Of a stretch of 64,000 nt of DNA, positions 11,401 through 22,840 are shown in pieces. Position numbers and translations under genes: made by a program. The stretch covers positions 62,809,436-62,873,435 of the forward strand of contig CM035167.1 in assembly GCA_020205615.1 (NCBI GenBank), given 5' to 3'. Below the pieces are notes generated by a model. That model was not told the DNA's origin and made no database searches. It was given only the letters and a program-made list of their open reading frames with translations. The stretch comes from Panax quinquefolius (Eukaryota; Streptophyta; Magnoliopsida; Apiales; Araliaceae). Position 1 is the stretch's first letter. Each line of letters opens with the position of its first letter.

Positions 11401-12089
11401 ATCCTTGTGTAGGAGAGAGGCATCGTATCGCAAATACTGAGCACATCTAAATTGAGTCTCGAAACAAAATATGCTTTCACTTAGTATATATGAAATGTGT
11501 TGATCATACACGGTGTTAGCATATCTTCGGCAAAATAAACTACTAATCTTTGTATGAGAAAAGTAAGCGGTTATTATATATCTATAGAAGCGAAAGTTTA
11601 CGCCCATTTTACCCTCGTCGACCAAAGCAAGGAATGTTGTTCCCAATTGGCAAGGGTAAAAAGTCGGGTGTGGACCGTGATGATGGGAGGATTGTCATCA
11701 TCCTCCCCATCTCCGAATGATGGCCATTACGTCAGGCAATCATAAATGCAGGGGTGTATCTGTTGGTATGTTCATCATGAACGATGATGCATATATCTGG
11801 GACATCATCCATATGACGTCTTGTTTGATTCTTCGTTCCTCTTCTTCCACTGCGGGATTTGGAACAACGATTTCTTTCTCCTTCACCGGTACCATGGCTT
11901 GGGAAATAACATAGCCATTACATTGGCTGGCACCTTTACTGGAGGTTGTGCGGACTCGAGTTTGAAAGAAGAAGATAAACGCCATGTGGTTGAAGTGAAG
12001 GAATCTGTTGATGCTTATGAGGATTCTGTGACTAGAGTCGCGAGAATAGCCTAGTCCAAATTGTTCCAACTTGCTTGGTTAATCGAATG

Positions 12090-12765
12090 GGGTACTTGAT
12101 ACCCTGGCCATCTTTACCCAACCCTTGTCCCGGTTTATGACCTAACGACATCATTTCTTGAGTGGCTGACATCACCTCGGCGAGAGATCTTGGGTTGGCA
12201 ATGGTGCTCCAATAGCGTGGTATTGGGTGTTGCTTATTTCAAAGCATAAAAACCGAGGGTTCTCATCGTCGCATTGGCATTGATGAATGGCATGTCCCGT
12301 CTTTGAGGAATCTCTGGTTGCCATTGATGATGAGCTATTATTGATGATGTATTTCAATTGTTGGTGAAGAGTGGAGGGATCGCCCACCATATATGAATCC
12401 ATGGTCGTCCCAAGAGCAGGTTGTATCCGAATCTATCTTGAGCACATGGAAAGATACGCAGAATGTGTGAGGACCAATTTCGATTGGCAGCTCAATTACT
12501 CCGACCGAAGTTCCGGCGGGCTCCATCAAAAGCTTTGATGATAGTATGGCTACTCTCGAATTCGGTTGAGATTGATATTCATCTTCACCAAGGTAGCATA
12601 TGGGCAGATATTCAGAGAGGAACCTCCATCTATTAAGACTCTTGCTACCATATATCCGGAGGATAAGACCGCAATGTGTAACGGTTTGCAATGACCGGTC
12701 CCTTCGGATGGTATGTCATCATCGGTGAAGGATATCACATTGTTGTTGAAAATGTGATCAACCAT
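12090..12765 (-). pseudogene. Element A aspartic protease with G-patch-like segment
   Basis: The protease would cut the polyprotein into working parts. The active-site motif VLIDGGSSLNICP is visible near 12,615-12,655, where Ogre/Tat proteases have a D-x-G-S-S-x-N sequence. A frameshift follows, and the next segment carries ELPIEIGP and DDHGFI.GG, remnants of the fold. Further on, about 12,090-12,150, the strand encodes LGHKPGQGLGKDGQGI, a glycine-rich G-patch-like motif known from Ogre polyproteins between protease and RT. The frame is broken repeatedly, so no active enzyme is expected. Confidence 0.72.
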
Positions 12766-13259
12766 ATGTTGAAACTTTTCGTATCCACCGATGTTGGGAG
12801 ATGAAGCTTCTTCTAGAACCTTTAAGCAAGACCTTCCGGTGATTCTCGGAGGTTAGGACCAAGTCTAAAATTGATATTTGTTGTGGAGCTTCTTTCAAGC
12901 TTAAAACCACCGTAGCTTCATTATGACCCACAGTCGCGGAGGAATTTTTCAATCTTCTCCATGGGTATTTTCCCTTTGATTTGGTGGTGGGCTTCATCAC
13001 CCGATGGGGAAGATATAGTGGATTTTCCTTCGACACTGCAGCAGTTGTATGTGAGGTGGATCCTTCACCTTCTCCATAATTCCACAGAACCTTGTGTAAG
13101 CTAATAATAGGATATTGTGCTCTGCATGGCAAGTTGATTGGCTCGGGAGCGGCCACTTTCAAAGGATTGTTTCCTCCTTTGAGCTGAATTATCGGTGTTG
13201 TGAGTAAAGTATTAATCCCTTGACTTTTAGTGGATATAATCGCTACCACACTTTTCCAC

Positions 13260-15318
13260 TTAGTAGGGCTCTGCATTCTCACTTGCACGTAATACGTTGT
13301 CGTTATCTCGCCAAGCACAAAGACACCACTTGTCGATTAGATTTTGAATAAGGTGGTGGAGTGCCCAAAGACATTCTTTCGTCTTTGTGACCGCGAGATC
13401 GGGAGTGGTATTGACATACTCCATCGAGTTGTACCTTCCCGAACGGGGGTTGATTGGAGGTAGAAGGGAACTGATCCTTCCTTCACTGATTAACATGTGA
13501 AGGATTTCCTCCATGGGTTGGCCCAAATAGGTGAATTCCCTTTTGTTGGCGAAATCTCGACCAGGCTTTGGCATTTGCTCTCTTCGTCACTTTGTCTTCA
13601 AAGCATTTCATTTTTCGAAAGTGACGAGGAATATTCATGACAATAGGTAGGAGGCGGCATGCTCTGGTCGATTAATTGCCGAGTCACTTGATCTTTGATA
13701 AGTCACCGCCCGCCAATTGCTTCAATTTGTTTGCGAGAGCTTTGATCTTTCGTTCCATTGTGAATTGGAACTTGGCATAATCCCATTTGTCATCACCGTC
13801 TTTGAGGGTCTGGGAAGATTCACAGCTGAAGTTGGAATTTTGTCCATTGCTCCAATTGATCATGTTGACCTCTTCTTCTTTGTGTTGAGGAAGAGGGTTG
13901 TCTTGTACATGAGGCTGATCGGGTTTGGTGACTACGATCTCCCCATTGTCTATTAGGTCTTGGATCTTGTGTTTCAAGGCCCAACAATCTTGAGTATCAT
14001 GTCCAGTGCCCGGCATGATAAGCACATTTTCTAAGACATTGAAACCCCGTCCATTAGAAAATTTGGTTTGGTGGAAGAAGATGCGTAATTTTTTTTTCGT
14101 GTTGTCGGAAGATTAAGAATGTTCTCGAGGGTATCCCCTAAGGGTGTAAACACTAGATGGCGTTTGACTTCTCCACCTTTTGGTACTGGAGGGTTTGCAG
14201 ACTGTGCTGAAAAGGGAGTGTAGTTTCTCCTTTGAATAGGCATGTTTTGATTGCCTTTTTGCCCCTGTTGTATCGTGGAAACATCTTCCTCTTTCTTTTT
14301 ATGGAACCTCGGGGTTGTTCCCATAATTTCAGATTGGATGTGATCAACATGACTTTGAGTGCGGCTAGGTCTTGAATCTTTCGACTTCAACCCCATTTCA
14401 CCATCTCCCCATGCTTGACCATTTCGAGAAAATGGTTTGCCGATCTTGGCTAAAACTCTCTCATAGAAGGAGCTTCTTGTATGTCATGAAAGTCATGACC
14501 ATTTCGATTCTCGTCATGGAAGGAATAACTTGGGGGCGACCAGCGTCTCCACCTTTGAGCATACTCTCTGAAAGACTCATTTAGATTTGTTTCTTGATCT
14601 TGGTAATTTGATCCGATCGGGGAGCCATCTGAGTTTGAAAAGCGTATTGAGTGAGGAAGGCATGTGCTAGCTCTTCCCAAACTATGGATTTTTGAGTTGT
14701 CTAATCTTGTGTACCTTAAGCAGGCTTCTCCAGTTAGACTCTTTTGGAACAATTGCATTTCGAGCTTTTCATCCTCCGCATAGGATCCAAGTTCTCCAAT
14801 AAATACTTTTAAATGTGTGTAAGGATCCCTAACCCGTCATATTTTTCAAAGTCGGGAGTTTTAAATTTTTACGGATAGTGAACACGGAAAAATACAAAGA
14901 TCAGCATATGAAACACTCCCGTGTGTTCCAATTCCTTTGATAGTGCGAAGGGTCTCTTCCATTTGGAGGACTTTCTTTTTGATGTCACCATTGTCTGGAT
15001 CTCCAGTGGGATGGGCAGCATCATGAGTTTTGTTGGTCGTATATCAAGCGTGTGGTTCGGTATGGTAATGACCGGGTTTCCCCCTTGTGTGGAGGATTCA
15101 GTATGTACGGGTATTTTCTGACCCTGTGTAGACTGGTGTAATTCTTTTAATAGAACAGCCAAATCTGTGATTTGTTTACTTAATCCGTCGAATTCTTTGC
15201 GAGAAACTGGATTAAGTTCAGTCTGGTCGGATGATGACATGATTGACTGTGGGCCTGTTGCCTTTTTGGACTTTGACCGGGTAGTAGGTCCGATTGATTC
15301 CCTGCGAAAGACTTGCAT
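13260..15318 (-). pseudogene. gag: Element A gag (decayed)
   Basis: Gag is the structural protein that forms the virus-like particle and packages element RNA. The frame opens with ATG at 15,318 and is then broken into at least four segments by frameshifts and stops (15,318-14,869; 14,758-14,450; 14,396-14,031; 14,025-13,684), with a further segment at 13,574-13,260. The second segment has the Tat/Ogre capsid signature (a TGEA..RY element, then NESFREYAQRWR). The C-terminal part has repeated zinc-knuckle-like units: GHDTQDCWALKHKIQDLID near 14,000 and a related TKECLWALHHLIQNLID near 13,350. The leading Cys and His of these units are lost, so RNA binding would be impaired. Nothing else in the window encodes gag for this element. 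Confidence 0.8.
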
Positions 15319-16004
15319 AGTTTAGTCTTTAGGGAATGTATATAATAACATGCTATGTGATGTGTCCATTTTAGGATTTTTATCCTGCACAACGGATGTC
15401 AGTTGTTTGTAGCATGCTTTAAATTATGTATGTGTACACATTTCTTCATATTTCTCATTACATGGAGATAGATATGGAATGAAATTACAAGTAATTGTGT
15501 TTATAAGTAATTTGAAATGAGAGCATGAAGAGACTTTCCTCCGTTTTGGGTTTATCGAGGTGACCTATCTTAGGTTACTCTCATGACTTTTTTTGGCATG
15601 AAGGTTCCCAAATCATCGCAATCTATCTACTAGATGGGAAGTTAATCCGGTCTTTCAATTTGGAGCGAATTTGGGTGGTGCCTTTCCGAGCCTCGGAGAA
15701 TTAGTCTTCTCAAGAGTCCAAGAATCAAACACCGACGGGATAGCCTCCTGGTGGAGGGACCACACAACATACATTCACATACATCATGTCTCACCGTAAG
15801 AAATGATGACATATGCGAAGCACTAATATCATAAGCAGTTTATAGTGCGAAGCACTAACATCACATGCAGATATGATGCGAAGCACTAAGTTCAATCAAG
15901 ACATGCATTCGTACACATTCATTCAATGTAAATGCAACATCCACATACAAGCAGATAACAGTTTTGAAAAGATTGTAGTAGCGGCTTAAGTCCTCTTACT
16001 GGAT
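15319..16004 (-). other. 5' leader of element A
   Basis: Untranslated stretch between the primer site and the gag start. No open frame of note. The motif TGCGAAGCACTAA occurs three times (near 15,814, 15,846 and 15,877). Much of the leader is shared with the A' remnant at 43,425-43,846, which supports common descent. Confidence 0.6.
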
Positions 16005-16022
16005 TCCCCAGCAGAGTCGCCA
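16005..16022 (-). other. Primer binding site, tRNA-Arg
   Basis: On the minus strand this 18-mer reads TGGCGACTCTGCTGGGGA, complementary to the 3' end of plant tRNA-Arg(ACG) including CCA, with one mismatch. It lies two bases from the LTR edge at 16,025, the normal place for minus-strand DNA priming. A tRNA-Arg primer is typical of Ogre-type elements. Confidence 0.88.
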
Positions 16023-16989
16023 CCTGTCGACGTCGGGATTTTTGGATGTCCCTTTCCGTTACTTGTTCTTTGGTGTTCTCATTTTAGGTGAGATTTGTTT
16101 GAAAAAACAAGTGAAAAAGGTCTGACATGTATGATGTCGACGATGGGACTATTAAGAGTCATGATTGGTTTTTAAATGGTTGTACCAACACAACCGATAA
16201 AAGGTTTGCACATTGACCCAGTGATGTGACAACGATATACTGAATTCGGTGAAACCGAGATTCGTTTAGGGTCCAGGGACTTGGTTTATGTGGGGGAAGG
16301 TGTTAGGCACCCCAGACATCCGTGTTACCACGGTGACCGCCTCTTTTCAAGAAACTATTATATCTATGTGTGTGTGTGTGTGGGTCAATGTGTTGTTATA
16401 TGGATATGGAAGTTGTGTGCGAGGCCTCGTTCGAAACTATATATACGGGTTTGAATTTATGTAAAAATTCAGTTTTTAGCAAGATATGGCAAATGATGTT
16501 TTATAAAAGAGGTTTTTCAAACCACGATGCTCAATAGGAATTGAGACCTTTTACACTCCATTTTATTAAGTGATCTTTGGATTGATTTTATTTGATGGAT
16601 GCGAGGCATCCGTATGAAAAAATAATATAAAAAAATAATGCCGACTTCCTCGTGGGTATAGAAACCATCTGAGGAAAATTCAACCACCGCAGAATAATTT
16701 ACAACTTCCTTACGCTGAAAAATGTCCATCACGGGAACCGAATCTAGATCCAATGGGATGAATCTGTGATCACATGATTCCTAGGCGCACAGAATGTTGC
16801 AATTTGTATAAAAGTAATAAGCAGATATATATATAAAAGCGGTAAATATATATATATAGACATAATCACCAACCACGAAGCACCTCCATGGGGATCAGAA
16901 ATGTAAATAAAGCAGTTAAAAGCTATCAACCGCCATGGAGGAAACTCCAGGCGGGACAAAACGTAAATAAAAGTCAGTAAAAGCGATCA

Positions 16990-17019
16990 ATCGCCACGAA
17001 GAAAAAAACTGCGGGACTT

Positions 17020-17069
<50 letters not shown>

Positions 17070-17123
17070 TAATAAATGCGGATGTAAAAATCGGGCTCAT
17101 CGAACATAGTTCGACCACGATTC

Positions 17124-17155
<32 letters not shown>

Positions 17156-17207
17156 TAAAGCATAAACGGATATAAAATCAAGCTCATCGAACAAAGTCCG
17201 ACATACG

Positions 17208-17254
<47 letters not shown>

Positions 17255-17308
17255 GATAAATGCTCGGGCATCAAAAGTCTCAGGCTCATCGAACAAAGTT
17301 TGACACAG

Positions 17309-17346
<38 letters not shown>

Positions 17347-17404
17347 GTAAAGCGCTCGGGCCAGAAGTTCAGGCTCAATCGAGGCATAACTTCGATAATG
17401 TTAG

Positions 17405-17459
<55 letters not shown>

Positions 17460-17460
17460 G
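16990..17460. repeat. Minisatellite with (TA)n tracts inside the element A LTR
   Basis: Five TA dinucleotide tracts (about 17,022-17,065, 17,125-17,148, 17,213-17,250, 17,313-17,340 and 17,408-17,458) are separated by ~60-70-bp segments sharing the pattern GGCTCATCGAACAAAGT.CGAC. The whole is a tandem repeat of about 95-100 bp in which each unit ends in TA repeats. The frames it appears to encode (runs of Tyr-Ile) are artefacts. Confidence 0.8.
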
Positions 17461-17762
17461 ATGGAATGAAACCACGGACCAAAGTCCGGGCAAAGCAAGC
17501 AACACGACTCTCAGCGTATAGAAGGGGTGTGCAAAGATGAAGAAAGACTCTAAAGTGTGTGAGAAGGCTTACGGTGATTTGATAAAAAAGGCTTCTATAT
17601 CTTTAGAGTGGGTAAACACTGGCTTTTGTGGGTACAAAAGAGGCTATATATGAGCTCACATGTGTTTAAAAGTGGGAAAATACACTGTATGGCGCGAGTG
17701 TAGAGCAAATTGTGCAGGGTTTCCCCGTCTTTTTCTCTAAAAAATCAGCACCCCAAGCCCTC

Positions 17763-17770
17763 TATTTATA
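17763..17770 (-). promoter_or_regulatory. LTR TATA box of element A
   Basis: The minus strand reads CCTATAAATAGAGGGC across this site, a near-ideal plant TATA box inside the 5' LTR. Transcription would start roughly 30 bases downstream, near 17,730, and run toward gag. This defines U3 (about 17,735-18,680) and R/U5 (16,025 to about 17,735). The start site is inferred, not seen. Confidence 0.65.
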
Positions 17771-18680
17771 GGCATATATGAGCATGAGTGTATGTAGGTG
17801 GTACAGAGGCGGGTCGGGTCGGCCGGGTTTTGTTGGTCGGGTCGTCTCAAAATCGTGCACTCGAGCCTTTGTAATGTCCACTCGGATTTTAGAAGTGCAA
17901 TCCGGGCATCCGTTTGAGGTATACTCAGGACCTATTTCGGACCGCCGTTGTCGAGAGTTGTACGATGGCATGGGATTAGAGTTTGTGCGAAGTCATTGAA
18001 GATGGGACGATGCCCTCCGGTCTTCAAGCTTCAACTTTCATCCGTTACCATGCACAATAGTCACTCGGGATTGGTTAGCCTTGTGGGACATTGTTGCGTA
18101 GAGACATGACGTGGCATCGCTTTGGTCAGATGACGATGTTGCCCCTCATCATGGTGTTATCGTAGGGTTGGGTAGATAAAGCGACGTTGCTTTCGAGACT
18201 TATTTGAGATTGGATTCTTTGTAATTGTTGAAGGTCCTCATTATCATCTTTGAGGTGTGCCTGTCTTCCCGATGTTATTGTCGGGTTGGTACAGTGCATC
18301 TCATTATGAGCGTCGAGATTGAAGCTGGTCGCATTTGAAACAAGCATTTTCGGGGTTATCTCCGAAACTGCATTCCTTGGGGTTATCACCAAGGTTGGTG
18401 GCTATTCCCATGGTTGGGACTGAGACTGGATACCTCGGGGTTATCTCCGAGATTAATCAGTCTTCTCTGGTGTGTGTTCCGGTATTGTATCTGCAGATCT
18501 CGGGGTTATATCCGAGGTTGGAATTGTTGCTCCCAGAGTGTGATCTGGGGTTGATGCTGAACTCCCGGTAGTATCAGGTATGGATTTGGATTGTATTTCA
18601 GGGTTCTCTCTTAAAAGACGAATCTGTCCTCCTGCAATGTCGAGAATGATGAGTACAAAAAATTTCGATTGTCCATGACA

Positions 18681-19807
18681 CTGGTTCTCATTATTTATTT
18701 TTACATTGGAACATCTTATGTCGTGTGTTTACGTTGGACCTTGTTCAATTATTTATTATTCTATCGGAATATCATATGCAATGCGTTCTATGGGACTGGT
18801 TCCATCCGTTATTATTACATTGGAATAACTTTGCTGCAGGCGATCTATCGCATGCATGGTGATTTCTTTTATTATTCCATTCTTTATTATACTCGGTTGG
18901 TTAAAACTTTGACTTCTATACCCATGAAATTAGTGGAATATCTTTGATATTTGCGCTTCATCCAAAGATCTTTTCATGAAAATATTCTTCCGAGCATTCT
19001 TGAATTTTACTACAAAGCAAGATCATGTTGACAATTTGAACGTTATTAGTTCTGGATAAATTAATTCTTGAACTTGTTTTATTGAATTCTTATATCATTG
19101 TCATCATCCTCATGTTTATATTATGTTGAAAGTCATATGTGGCCTGTAGTGCATAGATGGACTTGGTATGATTATGACCAGGGGTTATTCGGTATAATCA
19201 TAACCGTAATGTTACAAATGATGTGAAAAAAAGTCCTCATTGGCCCGTAGTGCATTGATGGACAGTTTTTGGTATGATTATGGCTATGGATTCTCTTTGG
19301 TCGTAGTGCAAAGATGAATTGTTTTATGGCATGATCAGGACCGTTGATGAAAACATGATTATCTTAAGCCGTAGTGCATGGATAATTCATGGTCGTGATA
19401 CTAAAGAATATCCTTGGTAGTAGTGGGGGTGATTCGATGATGTAAATTATTTATTGTCGAGTCCCAATGATAAAAGTGATGAAAAACCTTTTAAATCATA
19501 GAAGATAGTAGATTTTATTCCCTACTTGACTCTTGTAATGGATTGCTTGTTCATTGCAGTTAAACTTGATAGTTATTATATTTTATCGGTTTAACACATT
19601 GAAAACTAACGATAAATTATTTTGCATTATCTTAGTCATAATATTTCTTCTTTGGGCTAGTTGAGCTCACCCTTTCTTTCTTTGTCCTCTTTAGGAAATG
19701 AGAGCGTGGTGGGACTATTCGGGAACGAGAGTGATGGTCCTAGATGGTGCATTAGTAGTCCTCACTATTCTGTGAAATAGTGTGATAATAATTGTAATGA
19801 GGACTCC
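18681..19807 (+). repeat. D-family LTR fragment, plus orientation
   Basis: Reverse-complement similarity to the element D LTRs (for example 44,740-46,250): the ~75-bp AATAATAAAGAATGGAAT-type repeats, the CCAAATTGTCAACATGAT segment, the GTCCATCTATGCACGTA segment, and GGGTGAGCTCAACTAGCCC with its AATGAGGACTCC end. Element A is inserted at its left side and it breaks off at 19,807, just before the terminal ~140 bases of the LTR. It is therefore an old solo or truncated LTR that was the target for A. Confidence 0.75.
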
Positions 19808-19874
19808 TTTTGAGTCTGTACCCATCTTGAGTTTCATAATATTATTGCATGATTCCATATCATCAGTTTCATAA
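19808..19874. other. Junction sequence with a duplicated 34-mer
   Basis: Between the D-family fragment and the element B LTR lies a short piece holding an extra copy of the LTR segment starting TTGCATGATTCCATATCATC (about 19,844-19,877; proper copy at 19,892-19,925). This points to a rearrangement rather than a clean insertion end. Confidence 0.5.
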
Positions 19875-21839
19875 TATTTTATATATATATATTGCATGAT
19901 TCCATATCATCAGTTTCATAATATTACATCGTATATGATTTCTACAAAATTACAGAGTATGGGTTTTGGCCTTATGGCCTTATACATGATATTTTATGTA
20001 TTGATCATATATTATCCCTAAATTTTACACCCTTATATTATTATGCATGTTCATACGAAGTGACCAAACTTTAAACGAACGGATTCGGTGTTATAACGAA
20101 TCCGTAGTGACAATTTTCATGTTTTATTTTCAAAACCTTCAAGAACATCAAAGTCAGTGAAATTGCATGCTTAAATTCTGTAATTAAGTGTTTAATGGGT
20201 TAAAATCACTTTATAGATATTGGGTAACGATTATGTATGAATTATAACATGTGGGTATGTCTAAATTCGTGTAGTAATATTTTAAATTGGAGTTTTTGGT
20301 CGTGTTGCTACGCAATTTTACATAATTGCGATCAGCAGTTCTAGCTCATGCATGGCCGAGGCGCTAGTCTCACGCCTAAACATCCGCGCCAGGCAAGCAT
20401 TCGTGTGTCATTTTACAGCATACATGTGTACGCATAAATATGAAGATCAAGTGTAATATGGTGGCCAAGCACTCACCACTCTCCAGAAAGTTCAGAGATG
20501 GAATTTTTAAAATGTTTAAGTCTAGCAATGTGTTAGTAACTTAATTTAATGAACATGTAAACATGTTAGAAGTATAATGAGATGTTAAAATAGTTGTTTA
20601 ACATGTAAATAACATAATTACATGTGGATTAAATTATTGAATACATAATTAGCTTGTTATTCATGAAGTATAAATTATGTGACAAAGTGGTAATTAACTA
20701 AGTATAGTTAAATAATCAAAGTAGACAAAGAGAATGAGTTTATAATGATTAGTCAATTATAATTAACTGGTATTGTGAATGTGAATGATATGTAGAATTT
20801 AATTCAAAGAACGTGCTTAGTTAAAGGGTAATCTACGCATGAGGCAAGTTTCCTAACCCTACTTGTCATTATTGTTCAAGTTTATTATTTACCTCGAGTA
20901 AATTATCATTACTATTATTCAAGTTCAAATGTTATATTAAAGATTTATTATCTTTTCAAAGCATGATTCAGTTATACAATAATTGTTCTATTGTATACTT
21001 CTTGAGATTATTATTCGAATAGAATATCATTATTGTTGAACCTTATTCGACTAGTGAACTTATTTGATTCAACTAGTCCTTAGTTGATGAACGTTCTAAA
21101 TTTCAGAACCCTTATTGAATTATCCAAACCAAACTTCCTTTGGTGCAGATTCGAATGTCAAACTGAGATGAACAACCCTGTAAAGGGATTTACTTATACG
21201 TTAGCGTTAAGATATTGTGCATGATGATGGTACTAAGGGTTGATCCCCTAAAGCACGAGAAGAAAGGTCCATAGTCTTATGATCGTTAAAGGTTTCAAGT
21301 ATAACCCTTGATAACCTAGGACATAGTTCAAGGTCTTATGACCCTCAGAATTCTTTTGATTCTTGTTATTCATTCTTGATTCAAAAGTTGAGCTTTCATT
21401 CAGATGTTTTTGATTTACTCGCATGTTATTATACTATTATTTCATTATTATACTTGTGAGCAATAGTGCTCACTCTTGCTTAATAATAACATTGCAGTTA
21501 AGAATGAAAGAACTGATGAACCTTCCACTAGTAAAGGCAAGGGCAAAGTTAGCAAGTGATGAAGACTTGTTATTTTTATTAGATGATGTATTTATGTTTA
21601 AGAGTTGAGTTAATGATGTTGTTTAAGACTTATTTGTTTATGATTCCGCACAGATGTTTAAGGTTAGTTTAACCTGGGATTATATTATTATTATTCGGAT
21701 GTTGTAACCATATAAAGGGAAGATTTTATTTCTATCTATTGCTTGGTTTGCATTTATTATGGGTAGATAGATAGATGATATTTGTACAGTGAACACCAGA
21801 TCCCGTGGAATCGAAGTACCTAGATTTGGGGGTGTCACA
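19875..21839 (+). repeat. Element B 5' LTR, lacking U3 start
   Basis: Matches 38,552-40,505 closely to its end GGTGTCACA, except for a GC-rich divergent island (about 20,305-20,485). The first ~870 bases present in the 3' LTR, with the TATA box, are absent. The LTR therefore could not drive transcription of B in its present form. Confidence 0.82.
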
Positions 21840-21842
21840 AGT

Positions 21843-21854
21843 TGGTATCAAAGC
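21843..21854 (+). other. Primer binding site, initiator tRNA-Met type (element B)
   Basis: TGGTATCAAAGC starts four bases after the LTR end. The usual plant tRNA-iMet site is TGGTATCAGAGC, so there is one mismatch. Confidence 0.8.
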
Positions 21855-22057
21855 TGTAGGTTATGAACCTTAGGTGGGGAACAACCTTAGATAGTAGCCC
21901 TATAGAAAGAAGATAGTGATGGAAAACTCTTATCGAGTTATAAGAAATGAATTTCTGTAATTCATGGAAGATAATAAAAGACCTTATGTGTTTATATGTT
22001 AAAGTATGCGTTAGATGATACGACTTAGTAACTAAAACTTAAAATTTTGTTGTCAGG

Positions 22058-22840
22058 ATGTCGAATGTTGGATAAGCTAGTCAAGCTGGGGAGGAAGAAC
22101 CCCAAGTACTTATAGTACCTACTGAGGAGGAACCCCGTGTACCTATAGTATCGATAGAGGAGGAGCCCCGAGACATACATGTCATTAGAGAGCAGCTGGT
22201 GCAGAGAGAATCATCTCCATTGATCACCGTTGTTGGTCAGGAGCATGAACCTGAGACTGATTCTGAGGAGGATCCTGAGGAGAAATTTGTTGAGGAAGAG
22301 GAAGAGGAAGAAGAAGAGTTACCACGGTACACCGTTGATGCTGAGATGTATGACACGTTATCTGATCGTAATGTGGAGTTACAAGACGAGGTCCGAGATT
22401 TGACCGAAAGCGAAAGCGGTTATTCAAAGACATATTACTCTAGAAAGCGTAAGAGAGAGGAGATTTCGACTCTTCACTCTCGACTGGCAAATGTAGAATG
22501 GGATTTGGTCCATGAGAAGGGTCAAACTGAAGATAAGACCGATGAGATAGAGAAACTAAAGAAGGAACTGAAGGAAACCTCCGAAAGGCTGAACATAGCA
22601 GAGGAAGGCTGGGTAAGAGGATCGCGTCGAGCTGATCATGCAAAGGATGATAGTCGTACAAAGAAAGCGAAGATTGGGGAAACATACTCTACACTTAACA
22701 AGGCAATGAACGAGACCCAAGATCGAGTTTTGAGGTACCCAATCTAGTTCGAAGGACTACCATTATACATGATGGATCGCAGGACGATGCATCGCATCTT
22801 AGAAGAGGAGCGTAGCAAGGCTAATCAGTACCTTGATTGA
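22058..22840 (+). pseudogene. Element B pre-gag ORF: acidic, coiled-coil protein
   Basis: An additional reading frame between the primer site and gag. The visibly open part is 22,199-22,747 (182 codons), but the same frame runs from ATG 22,058 to TGA 22,840, interrupted by TAA at 22,073 and TAG at 22,745. Both stops are what CAA and CAG would become after C to T change. From the N-terminus: three ~11-residue repeats of EEEPxVxIV type (22,092-22,175), an acidic stretch with a run of glutamates (about 22,275-22,320), then a charged heptad-rich region (22,330-22,700; RNVELQDEVRDL, EIEKLKKELKETSERL) typical of a coiled coil. I do not recognise the family. Not gag, which follows at 23,136. A short spacer with a splice-acceptor-like TTGTTGTCAG precedes the ATG. 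Confidence 0.6.

Larger units (their letters stand above)
1..18680 (-). mobile_element. Element A: Tat/Ogre-like Ty3/gypsy retrotransposon with an antisense PMD gene
   Basis: Seen: about 645 bases at the left edge recur at 18,033-18,680 in the same orientation, giving two LTR copies. Between them the minus strand carries, in order, gag, protease, reverse transcriptase, RNase H, a second RNase H and integrase. A primer site matching the 3' end of tRNA-Arg lies directly inside the right LTR. The left LTR continues beyond the window, so the element exceeds 18.7 kb. Family knowledge: a second (archaeal-type) RNase H, a tRNA-Arg primer, long LTRs and extra ORFs are marks of the Tat clade (Ogre/Retand type). 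Stops and frameshifts run through every domain, so this copy is defective. The five bases right of the LTR (ctggt) would be the target duplication; its partner is outside the window. Confidence 0.9.
16025..18680 (-). repeat. Element A 5' LTR (complete, 2,656 bp)
   Basis: The LTR begins TGTC and ends GACA on the plus strand, a short terminal inverted repeat of the usual TG...CA type. The left boundary is set by the primer site ending at 16,022. The right boundary is where similarity with the other LTR (1-644) stops. It contains five (TA)n tracts (16,990-17,460), a TATA box on the minus strand near 17,765, and a cluster of small hairpins at 18,268-18,516. In element orientation the hairpins lie in U3, roughly 160-410 nt from the LTR start, and the TA tracts lie downstream of the TATA box. 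Confidence 0.85.

Noticed and set aside
16005..16022. A tRNA-Arg gene
   Set aside because: Only the 3' acceptor and T-arm end is present, next to an LTR; no D or anticodon arm. It is a primer binding site. The same holds for 43,847-43,864.
17018..17498. Open frames of Tyr-Ile repeats on both strands
   Set aside because: They are produced by (TA)n tracts, which have no stops in some frames; no coding signal.
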